The translations under genes were made by a program, and so were the position numbers. DNA of 64,000 nt from an uncultured Lachnospiraceae bacterium (GTDB taxonomy: Bacteria > Bacillota > Clostridia > Lachnospirales > Lachnospiraceae), in the NCBI GenBank assembly GCA_910579615.1, contig CAJTUA010000002.1:38503-102502 (forward strand), in the 5' to 3' direction. Shown here piece by piece: positions 1 through 9,101 of this stretch (the first letter of the stretch is position 1; every line of letters begins with the position of its first letter). The notes under the pieces are model-generated. The model was not told the DNA's origin. It worked only from the letters and a program-made list of their open reading frames with translations, and did not search any database.

Positions 1-795
1 CTGACCGATTCCGACAAATCCACCGTGTTTGTCAGCAAGCCGTACACCGGGGAGGAGGAAGAGTTTTTCGCGCTGACCTTTGACTTTGGAGAAAAAATCA
101 GCCCGGGCGTGGTCAGGGTATATCTGCCGGAGGACTGCACATTCGTAAGGCAGTACCGCGTGGCAGTGTTTGTCAAGCGGGAGGCGGACGCGGCGAATTT
201 TTCCAGGGCATTGAGCAGCACGGACTTTATGGTATCCCCTGCGGGTGGGAATTATTTTGATATCAAGCTGAGTTCCACCCTGGAATGCTGCCAGCTGCAG
301 CTGCGCATTTACCGGACGGATGGGATGCTTGGCATTGCCGAGCTTGAGATTCCGGAGATTGCCTTCTATCCGTCCAGCTTATCGACGAATATGCCGATTG
401 TAGATTCCACGGAATACAACGATGTGTATGTTCCGGAGTATCTTACGGACGGGAACGAGGGCACTTACTGGGAGGCGAAGGATGTCAACGCGTACTTTGT
501 GCTCGATATGGGCAAGGAATGGCAGGTCAGCATTATAACGCTGCATTTGCCGCCGGTTCTGACCTGGGAGCCAAGGGAGCAGACCATTGAGATTCTGGGC
601 AGCATGGACGGCGTGAATTTTACAACGGTTGCGGCAGCGGCAGACTATCTGTTTGACCCGCAGACCGGGAACCGCAACAGCATTGTGCTGGACGCGCCCG
701 TTTCCATGCGGTATATCAAGCTGGCATGGTCTTCGAACAGCTCGCTTGGGGGTTATGGGGCGCAGCTCTCAGAAATCTATGTGTACGGGGAATAA
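1..795 (+). CDS. Discoidin (F5/8 type C)-domain surface protein, C-terminal part
   Basis: The reading frame is open from base 1, so this is the C-terminal 264 residues of a longer protein whose start lies outside the window. The last ~140 residues form an F5/8 type C (CBM32-like) beta-sandwich: a stretch reading YLTDGNEGTYWEAK, then YFVLDMGKEW, ILGSMDGVNF and the terminal RYIKL...SEIYVYGE, all typical of that fold. Such domains bind sugars on cell surface or substrate proteins. The preceding ~110 residues look like another all-beta domain I cannot name. It lies upstream of a second surface protein and a sugar importer, so a glycan-binding role is likely (inference). Confidence 0.75.
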   Translation: MTDSDKSTVFVSKPYTGEEEEFFALTFDFGEKISPGVVRVYLPEDCTFVRQYRVAVFVKREADAANFSRALSSTDFMVSPAGGNYFDIKLSSTLECCQLQLRIYRTDGMLGIAELEIPEIAFYPSSLSTNMPIVDSTEYNDVYVPEYLTDGNEGTYWEAKDVNAYFVLDMGKEWQVSIITLHLPPVLTWEPREQTIEILGSMDGVNFTTVAAAADYLFDPQTGNRNSIVLDAPVSMRYIKLAWSSNSSLGGYGAQLSEIYVYGE

Positions 796-954
796 ATCAA
801 AAGATGACCAAAGTAAGGGTTTTTGCCGACCGGAAATCTACGTGTACGGGAGATGAACGTGAAAGGAAGAAAGGTCAGGGGAGAGGGTTTTTTGGTGCTC
901 CCAGAGTTTTACGGGTAACAATGGGGTTGATATAGCAAAGAATGGAGGTTTTCT
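796..954 (+). pseudogene. Gap with a remnant of a second discoidin C-terminus
   Basis: The gap after the first gene repeats its last codons: GAAATCTATGTGTACGGGG at 770-788 is echoed by GAAATCTACGTGTACGGGA around 833-851, again followed by an in-frame stop (EIYVYGR then TGA). The rest of the gap shows no gene. This looks like a trace of a lost tandem copy of the F5/8 C domain. A GGAGG ribosome binding site at about 943 serves the next gene. Confidence 0.4.
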
Positions 955-3453
955 ATGAAAAAAAGTAAAAGGTTTCAGGTCGTTGCCGCTTGTGCGGTGC
1001 TGGCTGCGGGGCTGTTTTCGGCTGCGGGGGGCGTGCAGGCGAGGGCGGCGCAGGAAAGGGTTTACCAGGAGAAGTACGACACCGTTTTTGAGGATTTTGA
1101 CCGGGAGGACATTTCCGATGCGGTAAGTTTTTCCGGAAATGTGCAGGATTCGGGAAAATCCTATCTGGAGGTGACCTACGGGGAGGAAACGATATCCCCG
1201 GACGACGCGATTTACAAGCAGGCCGTGCCAGGCGACGCGGGCAGGGGGAATCTGGTTATTATCATGAGGAGCCCGGACGGGAGCGCTTCGATTGAGGATA
1301 TCATCCTTGGCACGAGGTACAACGACAGCTTCCCGGTATACGGGAAAGCATTGTCCGAGCTGGGCGATGCGAATTTGGACCCATTGCCGGAGCTTACGGG
1401 GGAATACCAGAAATATATCATCAATTTCTCCAACAGCTACGAGGATGATGAGGTTTATGAGGGGAGCGATGTCCAGGTCAATTCCGGCGTTATGGTGGGC
1501 TTCCACCTGTATTCGAAGGAAGGAACGTCGGGAACGCTTGAAATCAGCAATATCTATTTTACGACGGATGACAGTGACAATACGGCTGCTTCCCGGACGA
1601 TGCTGAACCATTTTATGGGCGGCGAGACCGTGGATGTTACCGCAAATGCAAGCACTTCGACATGGTGGTGCGGGAGCGCAACGGGCGTTATCCGCAGAAG
1701 AAGCATTACACTGGAGAAGGACGCTTCGATGGAAGTCGTGCATACGGACCGTGCCGCAGGGGATTATAAGTATGCCGTAATCGAGGGTGAGGGCGACATG
1801 GAGCATATGCTGGTGGCGGCTCACAATGGCAGTTTTTCGGAATATCAGGTGTATGGGGGCGCGGTTGCCGTAGAGGGCGCGACGGACGGTTTTGCAATCA
1901 AGGCAGGTGAGGGCTTTGTAACGATTCGCCGCATTTTCTACACGAATTTCGAGGAAGATGTTGTTGCGTTGGCAATGCCTTATATTGACCCGGAAAGCGT
2001 GCAGCTGTTTGATCATTTCAATGTTTCACAGGCCGGGATGAACGGGGATTATGACGAGATGAGCACAAGGCCGGAGGTGGCGGCGAGCAATCTTTATTAC
2101 CGTCTTTCCTACAATAACGGCGATAAGGTTGCGGTAGAAAACGGTGCGTTGGTTTTTGATGCTACGGCATTGGCGGAGAACGATTATATCAATTTCAAGA
2201 CGGAGAGCATGGCAGTATGCGAGGATTGCGACTATATTGTGCTCAAGGTAAAAGCGGAGGATGGCGCGAGCCTGGATGGTTTCCGTTTCGGCATCGGCGG
2301 CGCAATTGTCTGGGGCAATGGCGGCTTATTGAGCGGCACCGGGCTTCCGGTAGCTTCGCTTGACGATACGGAATATGTTTACCGGACGGCGGACGGCTAC
2401 AGCTATATTATTGTTGATGTAAACGAGAGCGGTCTGGAAAGACCGGAAGCGGGCATTGGTATGATGGATATATATTACAGCGGAACAGGCAGGCTTTTGA
2501 TTGACGAAATCTTTTTTGCAAAGCAGCTTTCCGTACAGCTTAACACCGTGGCAGTCTGCCAGGAGGAAGAAGTTACCTATGACCCAGTGGATGAGGGGTA
2601 CCAGTGGCTTGGCTATGTCAGCGCGGTGAACGAACAGGCGGCGCCGTACCTCGTGCTTCGCATGGCTGGCACAGAAGGGGCATCCCTTGACAGCGTGCGC
2701 CTTGAGTTCCGGGATTTGGAAGACCAGGTGCTTGGTGTGCGCTGGTTCTCCCAGAATGATGAGGGAAGTCTGGCTGGCACGGATGGAATGCTACTTCCGG
2801 CACTTTCCACAGCGGAAACGGATTATGTGATTGACCTTGAAAAATCGGGTATCGGCGCGAATGTGGCGGCGTTCCACATCCACAGCGGCGGCAGCGCGGT
2901 CGGCGGACAGATTACGTTAAAACAGGTAAGCTATGCATCCGCGGGCGGGGCTTCCTATGATTCCATCATGGCGTCCCTCCCGACCTACGAAGCGCCGGAT
3001 ATGGAAGCACCCGTTGTCACGTTGGAGGTTCCAACCACGGCAGCCGCCGGCGATACCATCACCGTTGCGGCCAGCGCGACGGATGATTCCGGTGACGTTA
3101 CCCTGACCGTTTCCGTGGTAAAAGACGGTGCCAAGATTACGCTCGGCGCTGATAATACCTTTACGGCGGAGGAAGGCGTTTACACGATTACCGCCGTGGC
3201 AAGGGATGCGGCGGAAAATGAGAGTTCGAAGGTGGTTCAGCTTACGGTAACAGTGCCGCAGGCAACCGAGCCGCCAGAAGCAACAAAAGCGTCGGAGCCG
3301 ACTTCGACAAGCGCGCCGACGCAGAGCGTGGCAGCCGATAACCAGAACAAGGACGATAAGGGTTTAAGTGCAGCCGTAATTGTCATCGTTGTGGTTGTTG
3401 TGGTGGCTGCTGCGGCGGGAGTGACGGTTGCTGTAAGGAAAAAGAAAAAATAG
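955..3453 (+). CDS. Large secreted surface protein with C-terminal membrane anchor
   Basis: 832 residues. An N-terminal signal peptide (KKSKRF then a hydrophobic run, cleavage likely after VQARAA) and a C-terminal hydrophobic helix of about 22 residues followed by RKKKK show export and anchoring by a transmembrane tail; there is no LPXTG motif. Between them lie several beta-rich segments resembling carbohydrate-binding jelly rolls (FDREDISDAVSFSG; ITLEKDASMEVVHTD), then an Ig-like repeat (about 680-765; AVARDAAENESSKVVQL) and a Thr/Ser/Pro/Glu linker. No catalytic motif recognised. It precedes the sugar-binding lipoprotein by 15 bases, so it is part of the importer operon; capture of the glycan that feeds the transporter is the likely job (inference). 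Confidence 0.7.
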   Translation: MKKSKRFQVVAACAVLAAGLFSAAGGVQARAAQERVYQEKYDTVFEDFDREDISDAVSFSGNVQDSGKSYLEVTYGEETISPDDAIYKQAVPGDAGRGNLVIIMRSPDGSASIEDIILGTRYNDSFPVYGKALSELGDANLDPLPELTGEYQKYIINFSNSYEDDEVYEGSDVQVNSGVMVGFHLYSKEGTSGTLEISNIYFTTDDSDNTAASRTMLNHFMGGETVDVTANASTSTWWCGSATGVIRRRSITLEKDASMEVVHTDRAAGDYKYAVIEGEGDMEHMLVAAHNGSFSEYQVYGGAVAVEGATDGFAIKAGEGFVTIRRIFYTNFEEDVVALAMPYIDPESVQLFDHFNVSQAGMNGDYDEMSTRPEVAASNLYYRLSYNNGDKVAVENGALVFDATALAENDYINFKTESMAVCEDCDYIVLKVKAEDGASLDGFRFGIGGAIVWGNGGLLSGTGLPVASLDDTEYVYRTADGYSYIIVDVNESGLERPEAGIGMMDIYYSGTGRLLIDEIFFAKQLSVQLNTVAVCQEEEVTYDPVDEGYQWLGYVSAVNEQAAPYLVLRMAGTEGASLDSVRLEFRDLEDQVLGVRWFSQNDEGSLAGTDGMLLPALSTAETDYVIDLEKSGIGANVAAFHIHSGGSAVGGQITLKQVSYASAGGASYDSIMASLPTYEAPDMEAPVVTLEVPTTAAAGDTITVAASATDDSGDVTLTVSVVKDGAKITLGADNTFTAEEGVYTITAVARDAAENESSKVVQLTVTVPQATEPPEATKASEPTSTSAPTQSVAADNQNKDDKGLSAAVIVIVVVVVVAAAAGVTVAVRKKKK

Positions 3454-3468
3454 GAGGCGGTATTATAT

Positions 3469-4899
3469 ATGAAAGGTTGTGGAAAAAGGTATACCGCAAT
3501 CCTTTGCATCCTTGCCTTGTGCGTGGCTGCCCTGGCGGGGTGTGGGGGAGCGGGGGGAGAGGAAGAAAGAATCCAGATTACGATAGGCATGTGGCCGGAT
3601 GAATCCCTGGCAAAAGACGTTGCACTGTTTATGCAGTGGAAGGAGGCTTTTGAGGCGGATTATCCGCAATATGAGATTGTGGGGCAGGGCTACACCTACA
3701 ACCCGGATACTTTCTTGGCAAAGGCGACCTCAAAAACTTTGCCGGTCATTTTCCAGACTTATTTTACAGAGCCGCAGAAGCTGATTGCAAACGGGTTTAT
3801 CCGGGACATTACCGACCAGCTTACGGAGCTTGGCTGGTATGACAAAATGGATGAAACCATGCGCGAGACGGTCAGTGCCGACGGGAAAGTCTACGGTGTG
3901 CCGAGGGATGGCTACGGGCTTGGCTTGTTTTTAAACCTTGCCATGCTCTACGATGTCGGCGTGATTGACAAGGCGGCGGACGGCACATATATTTTGTACG
4001 ATGAGAGTGGGAAGCCGTTATATCCTACGACCTTCGACGAGATTTACGAAGTATCCCAGTTGATTGTGGAAGGCTTTGACGGGGCTTATGGCATGGTTAT
4101 CCTCTCCGCAGACAAAAACGGCGGCTGGCAGTTTGCAAATATGGCGTGGAATTTTGGCTGCGAGGCATTGCAGGTGCAAAACAGCGACGGGACATGGAGT
4201 GCCAATCTGAACGACCCGGGCGCGGTGGCGGCACTGGAATGGATTCAGAAAATGAGGCAGGAGGAACTCATCTCCCCGGATACCTCCCTCTCCTATGCAG
4301 ACTGGTACCAGAAAATCGGTTCAGGCCAGGCGGCGATGGCATTTGCGGGCAGCGATGCCATCACGCTCCCGGTAACCAATTTCAATTTCAACAAGGACGA
4401 CATTGCATTTGTTCCGATGCCAACCGGGGATGGGCAAAGCCATGATTCCCTTTTTGGCGGGACGCCGTTCGTCTTTGCGGAAAATGCCACCGACGAGCAG
4501 GTAAAGGGGGCGCTGCTGTTCCTGAAATATATGGGGCGCTCCCCGGAGACCGACGAGACCGCAAAGGAGGCAATGCGCTCCGGCTATGAGCTGGCACAGG
4601 CAAAGGGGATGCCGATTCTGCCGGATATCCGCCCGTGGGTCAACGAGGACTTCAAGGAGATGTCCGGGGCGATGGAAGCGGAATTTGTCAATGTGAACCT
4701 TGCTTATTATAAGGATTTTTATGACACGATTGCAGAGAGGAAAAAAGGGGAGGAGCCGTATTACTGCCAGGATATGTACGCGCTTTTGGACAATGCGCTG
4801 CAGGCGGTGCTCTCCGACCCTTACACGGCAAACGCAGAAAGCCTTTTGATAACGGCAAACAACCAGTTTCAGAGCAATTTTATGACGAAGGTGAAATAG
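3469..4899 (+). CDS. Sugar ABC transporter substrate-binding lipoprotein
   Basis: 476 residues, extracellular solute-binding protein family 1 (MalE/MsmE type). The signal peptide ends in a lipobox with Cys25 (ALAGC), so the protein is lipid-anchored outside the membrane. The mature part begins with ITIGMWPDESLAKD and contains the family's WEAFEADYP-like start, a YGVPRDGYG segment and the GSGQAAMAFAGSDA segment typical of sugar binders. It is followed directly by two permease genes and then by a GH65 phosphorylase, so the ligand is probably an alpha-linked disaccharide or oligosaccharide. A GGAGG site precedes the start, 3454-3458. Confidence 0.9.
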   Translation: MKGCGKRYTAILCILALCVAALAGCGGAGGEEERIQITIGMWPDESLAKDVALFMQWKEAFEADYPQYEIVGQGYTYNPDTFLAKATSKTLPVIFQTYFTEPQKLIANGFIRDITDQLTELGWYDKMDETMRETVSADGKVYGVPRDGYGLGLFLNLAMLYDVGVIDKAADGTYILYDESGKPLYPTTFDEIYEVSQLIVEGFDGAYGMVILSADKNGGWQFANMAWNFGCEALQVQNSDGTWSANLNDPGAVAALEWIQKMRQEELISPDTSLSYADWYQKIGSGQAAMAFAGSDAITLPVTNFNFNKDDIAFVPMPTGDGQSHDSLFGGTPFVFAENATDEQVKGALLFLKYMGRSPETDETAKEAMRSGYELAQAKGMPILPDIRPWVNEDFKEMSGAMEAEFVNVNLAYYKDFYDTIAERKKGEEPYYCQDMYALLDNALQAVLSDPYTANAESLLITANNQFQSNFMTKVK

Positions 4900-4947
4900 C
4901 AGGCGGGGGCAGGATTTCAGAAAAAGGAAGCGAGGAGTAAAATCGGG

Positions 4948-5832
4948 ATGAAGAAAATTGTTGGCGTGGTAAAAAAGAATATCGGCGGTTGGCTGATTAT
5001 GCTCCCTTCCGTGGTTCTGTTTGCTTTTTTTGTATGGATACCGCTGATTCAGAATGTACTTTTGTCATTTTATGACACGGTGGGCTTTGAAAAGAAATCG
5101 TTTGCGTGGTTCCGCAATTATGTGCGCGTATTTCAGGACCCGATTTTCATCAAGGCGCTTACCAACACGTTTTTCTATGCCTTCTGGTCCATTATCATCG
5201 GGTTTTTGCTCCCGATTGGAATTGGTCTTTTGCTGAGTGAGCTGGTGCACGGCAGGGGGATGTTCCGCATCGGAATTTACTTTCCGAGCATTGTTTCGGG
5301 CATTGCGGTTGTCATTATGTGGTCGTATTTGTTCGACCCGAACCCGGGGGCGGTTTTAAATTCCGTCCTGGCGTTTTTCGGGCGGGAACCGTCCACCTTT
5401 TTAAGCAATGCGAAGATAACCATTCCCCTGATTGTGCTGACCATGACATGGCGCGGCTGCGGCTCGACGGCGCTGATTTACCTGTCGGCGCTGCAAAGTG
5501 CGGACAACGCGCTTTATGAGGCGGCGCGCATCGACGGGGCGAAGGCAAGGCACCGCATGATTTACGTGACCCTGCCGCATTTAAAGCCGACGATACGGAT
5601 GCTGTTTATTTTGCAGATTATCTCGGTATTCCAGGTTTTTTATGAGCCGCTTGTTATGACAAAGGGCGGCGGTCCGAACGGGGCGTCCGTTTCCATGCTG
5701 CTGTTAAGCTACCAGTATGCGTTTTCCAGCTTTGACGCTTCGGCAAGCGCGGCGGTCGGCGTCATTTTGTCCATCATTATCATTGCACTGACTCTGCTGT
5801 ATTTTCGGTTCAGCAGGTCGGAGCAGGACTAG
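4948..5832 (+). CDS. Sugar ABC transporter permease, MalF type
   Basis: 294 residues with six predicted membrane helices. The EAA loop that docks the ATPase is visible as YEAARIDGAKARHRMIYVTLP (start about residue 190). N-terminal helix reads GGWLIMLPSVVLFAFFVWIP. It pairs with the next gene to form the membrane channel for the preceding binding lipoprotein. No ATPase gene lies in this operon; carbohydrate importers of this class in Firmicutes usually share an MsmK/MsmX ATPase encoded elsewhere. Confidence 0.92.
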   Translation: MKKIVGVVKKNIGGWLIMLPSVVLFAFFVWIPLIQNVLLSFYDTVGFEKKSFAWFRNYVRVFQDPIFIKALTNTFFYAFWSIIIGFLLPIGIGLLLSELVHGRGMFRIGIYFPSIVSGIAVVIMWSYLFDPNPGAVLNSVLAFFGREPSTFLSNAKITIPLIVLTMTWRGCGSTALIYLSALQSADNALYEAARIDGAKARHRMIYVTLPHLKPTIRMLFILQIISVFQVFYEPLVMTKGGGPNGASVSMLLLSYQYAFSSFDASASAAVGVILSIIIIALTLLYFRFSRSEQD

Positions 5833-5846
5833 CGGGAGGGTTGGCG

Positions 5847-6737
5847 ATGAAAAAATTAGCGGAAAAAACAGGCGGGATTTTGAATTTTACGGATTATAAG
5901 AAAAAGTCGGCAAGGATTGGCTACGGAGTCATTGTCGCTCTGCTTGTTTTGTGTGTCATAATTGCCCTTTTGCCACCGGTATGGCTGTTTATCTCAAGCT
6001 TCAAGGAAGCCGGGGAGCTGACCGCGGTCCCGTACCATCTTTTCCCGGAAAAATTCAATCTCGGGAAAATCGCGGATGTGTGGGGGATGATTCATTTTGA
6101 AACTTATTTCCTGAATACGCTGCTTGTCGTTGCGATGGCAGTGGTCTGCGCGGTGCTCTTTAACGGGGTGCTTGCCTATGCGCTCTCGATTATAAAACCG
6201 CTTGGCTATAAACTTGTATACGGGATGGTGCTGGCGGGCTATATGATTCCGGCAATCACAAGCATTGTCCCGCTGTATAAAATGATTGTCCGGCTGAATC
6301 TGATTGATACGTATCTTCCGCTCGGTCTGGTATTTGGTGCAAACGCCTTCTACCTGATTATGTTTAAGAATTATTTTGACTCGCTGCCGGGAGCGCTCTT
6401 TGACGCAGCGCGCGTGGATGGGTGCAATAAGGGAAAAATGTTCTTTTCCATCGTCCTGCCCCTGTCCCGCCCCATGATTGGCGTTGTGTCGATTTTTGTT
6501 ATGACCGCGTCGTGGTCGGATTTCCTGCTGCCATACCTGGTTTTGCAGAAGGAAAAGGCAATGACCATTATGGTAAAAATATACGACCTGCAAAACACCA
6601 TGGGAACCGTCACGGGTTTTGGACCGGATAAGCTTTTGATGGTGCTGACAATCTCCATTCTGCCGCAGATTGTATTGTTTGCGCTGTTCCAGAAGCAGAT
6701 TACAGGAAATGCAGTATCGGCCGGGATTAAAGAATAG
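5847..6737 (+). CDS. Sugar ABC transporter permease, MalG type
   Basis: 296 residues when started at ATG 5847, which has GGGAGGG at 5834-5840 six bases upstream; a TTG two codons earlier is less likely. Six membrane helices are predicted. The EAA loop reads FDAARVDGCNKGKMFFSIVLP. The gene begins 14 bases after the stop of its partner permease and is transcribed with it. The C-terminal QKQITGNAVSAGIKE is typical of MalG-like subunits. Confidence 0.92.
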   Translation: MKKLAEKTGGILNFTDYKKKSARIGYGVIVALLVLCVIIALLPPVWLFISSFKEAGELTAVPYHLFPEKFNLGKIADVWGMIHFETYFLNTLLVVAMAVVCAVLFNGVLAYALSIIKPLGYKLVYGMVLAGYMIPAITSIVPLYKMIVRLNLIDTYLPLGLVFGANAFYLIMFKNYFDSLPGALFDAARVDGCNKGKMFFSIVLPLSRPMIGVVSIFVMTASWSDFLLPYLVLQKEKAMTIMVKIYDLQNTMGTVTGFGPDKLLMVLTISILPQIVLFALFQKQITGNAVSAGIKE

Positions 6738-6766
6738 AAAAGAGAAAAACAAACGGGAGGATTGAT

Positions 6767-9067
6767 ATGGCAAAGGTTGCGGATACTTATTTTAAGGTGG
6801 ATGAGTGGAAAATTATCGAGAAAGGCTTTCAGCCAGAGTACGCGCAGGTGGCAGAATCTGTTTTTTCCCAGGCAAATGAATATATGGGAACAAGGGGATT
6901 TTTCGAGGAAGGCTACACGGGGAAGCATTTGTGCGGCTCCTATTTTAACGGGGTGTATGAAGCCTTTAAGGGAGCGGGGGGAGGATATAAAGGGATTCCC
7001 AATGTGACGGAGTTTATGGTGAACGCGGTAAACTGGCTGTATACCAGTATTTCTGTCAATGGTAAAACGTTAAACTTGGCGGAGGCTAAGATTTCGAACT
7101 ATCAGCGGGTACTGGATATGAAGAGCGGGCTTCTGACAAGGAGTTTTGTCTGGGAGGTGGAAAAGGATGTCCTTGTGCGGGTCGGCTTTGAACGTCTGAT
7201 TTCCATGCAACGGGAGCAAATGGCGGCGCAGAGAATCCGTCTGGAGTCTGTGAAGGGCGCGGCAAACGCGGTGGTGGTCTCCGGTCTGGATTTTTCCGGA
7301 AAGCATCAAAGTGCGGGGAAGAATTTCTGGAATGTTTCGTGCCATTATCATGGGGAGGACGGACTTAGTCTTGCAGGAACTACGCAGACAACGAAATTCC
7401 AGGTGCTTTCTTCCTGCCGGATTCAGACAAACGTGTCTGCCGAAAGGCTGCCGGACAAGAAAAAATGCATTGCAAACAGCTATTCCTTTTCCCTAAAGGA
7501 AAAGGAGCGTGTGGCGCTGACCAAGCTCGTATCCAATACCGTGTGCAAGGAAAGGCAGAGCGCGGCAGCGTTAAGGAAGCTGCAGAAGGAAGATTTCGAG
7601 CGTTGCTGGGAGGTCTCGTTTGACGCGCTGTTAAAGGAGAATAAAAAATGGTGGGCGGATATCTGGGAAAAATGCGATATCCGGATTTTGGGGGATACAT
7701 ACAACCAGCAGGGAATCCGCTTCTGCATTTTCCAGATGTGCCAGACTTACCATGGTGTGGGCAGGAACCATAATATCGGCGCGAAGGGGCTGACGGGGGA
7801 AGCTTACAATGGCAATGCGTTCTGGGATACGGAAACATACTGCCTGCCGTTTTTCCTTTTCCAGAACCGGGAAGCGGCGAAAAAGCTGCTGATGTTCCGC
7901 TACGAGACCCTGCCGGAGGCGAGGGAGCGCGCGAAAGAGTTGGACTGCGCGGGGGCATTTTATCCAGTTGCGACCATCAGCGGGAAGGAATCCTGCGGGC
8001 TTTGGCAGCACGCAAGCTTACAGCTGCAGGCATCGACGGGCGTTGCTTACGGGATATGGCATTATGAAAAAGTAACGGGGGATAAGGCGTTTGTGTACCG
8101 CTACGGTCTTCCGATGCTGATTGAAATCAGCCGCATGCTTGTAACGCGCGGGGACTGGAATGCAGAGCATACAAGGTACGGTTATTACTGTGTTATGGGA
8201 CCGGACGAATTTCAGATGATGGTAAACCATAACTGCTACACAAACCTGATGGGGAAATTTACCCTGCGCTATACCTGTGAAGCCGTCAAACGGTGCAGAA
8301 AAGAGGCGGGGGAGATTTATCAGCAGGTATGTGCGGAGACGGCCTTTTCGGAAAAGGAATGCGAGGTCTTTTCGGAAATCGAGGATGCCATGTATCTGCC
8401 AAAGGATGAGCAAACGGGGATTTATGAACAGCAGGAGGGCTATTTTGGGCTTCCGCACATTGATGTTGACGCGATTCCGGTAGAAGAATTCCCGCTCTAC
8501 AACCATTGGTCGTATGACCGGATTTACCGCAACGACATGATAAAACAGCCCGATGTTTTGATGTTCATGCTGCTGTTCAACAGCTCGTTTCCGCAGGAGG
8601 AATTGCGGAAAAATTATGATTTTTACGAACCGAGGTGCATCCATGAAAGCTCGCTGTCACCGTCCGTCCATTCCATTCTGGCAACGCAGCTTGGCAAACA
8701 CGAGGAGGCATACGAATTTTTCCGTTTCGCGACGCGCATGGATTTGGACAATTACAACCGGAATACCGCGGAGGGGCTCCATACGACCTCTATCGCGGCG
8801 GCGTGGCTGAATATTGTATACGGCTTTGGAGGGCTGCGCTCGGACGGGGAATGCCTTTCCCTGTGGCCAGTGCTGCCAAAAGGGTGGAGCGGGTATTCCT
8901 TCCGGCTTGGGATAAAGAACGATGTTCTGTGTGTGGAGGTTTCCGAGAGGAAAGTAACGCTGCATTTTCTCCATGGCAGCGAACAGGCGCTGCGGGTTTA
9001 CGGGAAGGATATCACGGTCGGGGCAGAAGCGGCAGTGATTGCGGCGCAGGCGCGCAGGGAGGCATAG
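6767..9067 (+). CDS. GH65 disaccharide phosphorylase
   Basis: 766 residues, the normal length for cytoplasmic glycoside hydrolase family 65 phosphorylases, which split an alpha-glucosyl disaccharide with phosphate and release beta-glucose 1-phosphate. Family marks seen: N-terminal NEYMGTRGFFEEGY, GNAFWDTETYCLPFF near residue 350, HASLQLQAS near 420, and the catalytic-acid region GPDEFQMMVNHNCYTN near 485 with the Glu of GPDE. That last motif differs from the maltose phosphorylase form (GPDEY followed by N/H-rich VNNN/VDNN), so the substrate is probably not maltose; kojibiose, nigerose or a glucosyl-sugar are options. Next gene is beta-phosphoglucomutase, which uses the product. Confidence 0.9.
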   Translation: MAKVADTYFKVDEWKIIEKGFQPEYAQVAESVFSQANEYMGTRGFFEEGYTGKHLCGSYFNGVYEAFKGAGGGYKGIPNVTEFMVNAVNWLYTSISVNGKTLNLAEAKISNYQRVLDMKSGLLTRSFVWEVEKDVLVRVGFERLISMQREQMAAQRIRLESVKGAANAVVVSGLDFSGKHQSAGKNFWNVSCHYHGEDGLSLAGTTQTTKFQVLSSCRIQTNVSAERLPDKKKCIANSYSFSLKEKERVALTKLVSNTVCKERQSAAALRKLQKEDFERCWEVSFDALLKENKKWWADIWEKCDIRILGDTYNQQGIRFCIFQMCQTYHGVGRNHNIGAKGLTGEAYNGNAFWDTETYCLPFFLFQNREAAKKLLMFRYETLPEARERAKELDCAGAFYPVATISGKESCGLWQHASLQLQASTGVAYGIWHYEKVTGDKAFVYRYGLPMLIEISRMLVTRGDWNAEHTRYGYYCVMGPDEFQMMVNHNCYTNLMGKFTLRYTCEAVKRCRKEAGEIYQQVCAETAFSEKECEVFSEIEDAMYLPKDEQTGIYEQQEGYFGLPHIDVDAIPVEEFPLYNHWSYDRIYRNDMIKQPDVLMFMLLFNSSFPQEELRKNYDFYEPRCIHESSLSPSVHSILATQLGKHEEAYEFFRFATRMDLDNYNRNTAEGLHTTSIAAAWLNIVYGFGGLRSDGECLSLWPVLPKGWSGYSFRLGIKNDVLCVEVSERKVTLHFLHGSEQALRVYGKDITVGAEAAVIAAQARREA

Positions 9068-9101
9068 CCGGCCCCGGTCTATCCGGGGCAGCAAAAATAA
9101 C

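Noticed and set aside
838..2016. Long minus-strand frame of 392 codons
   Set aside because: Antisense to the 955-3453 gene, no ribosome binding site, no recognisable protein features; Cys/His/Arg-rich as expected of a shadow frame.
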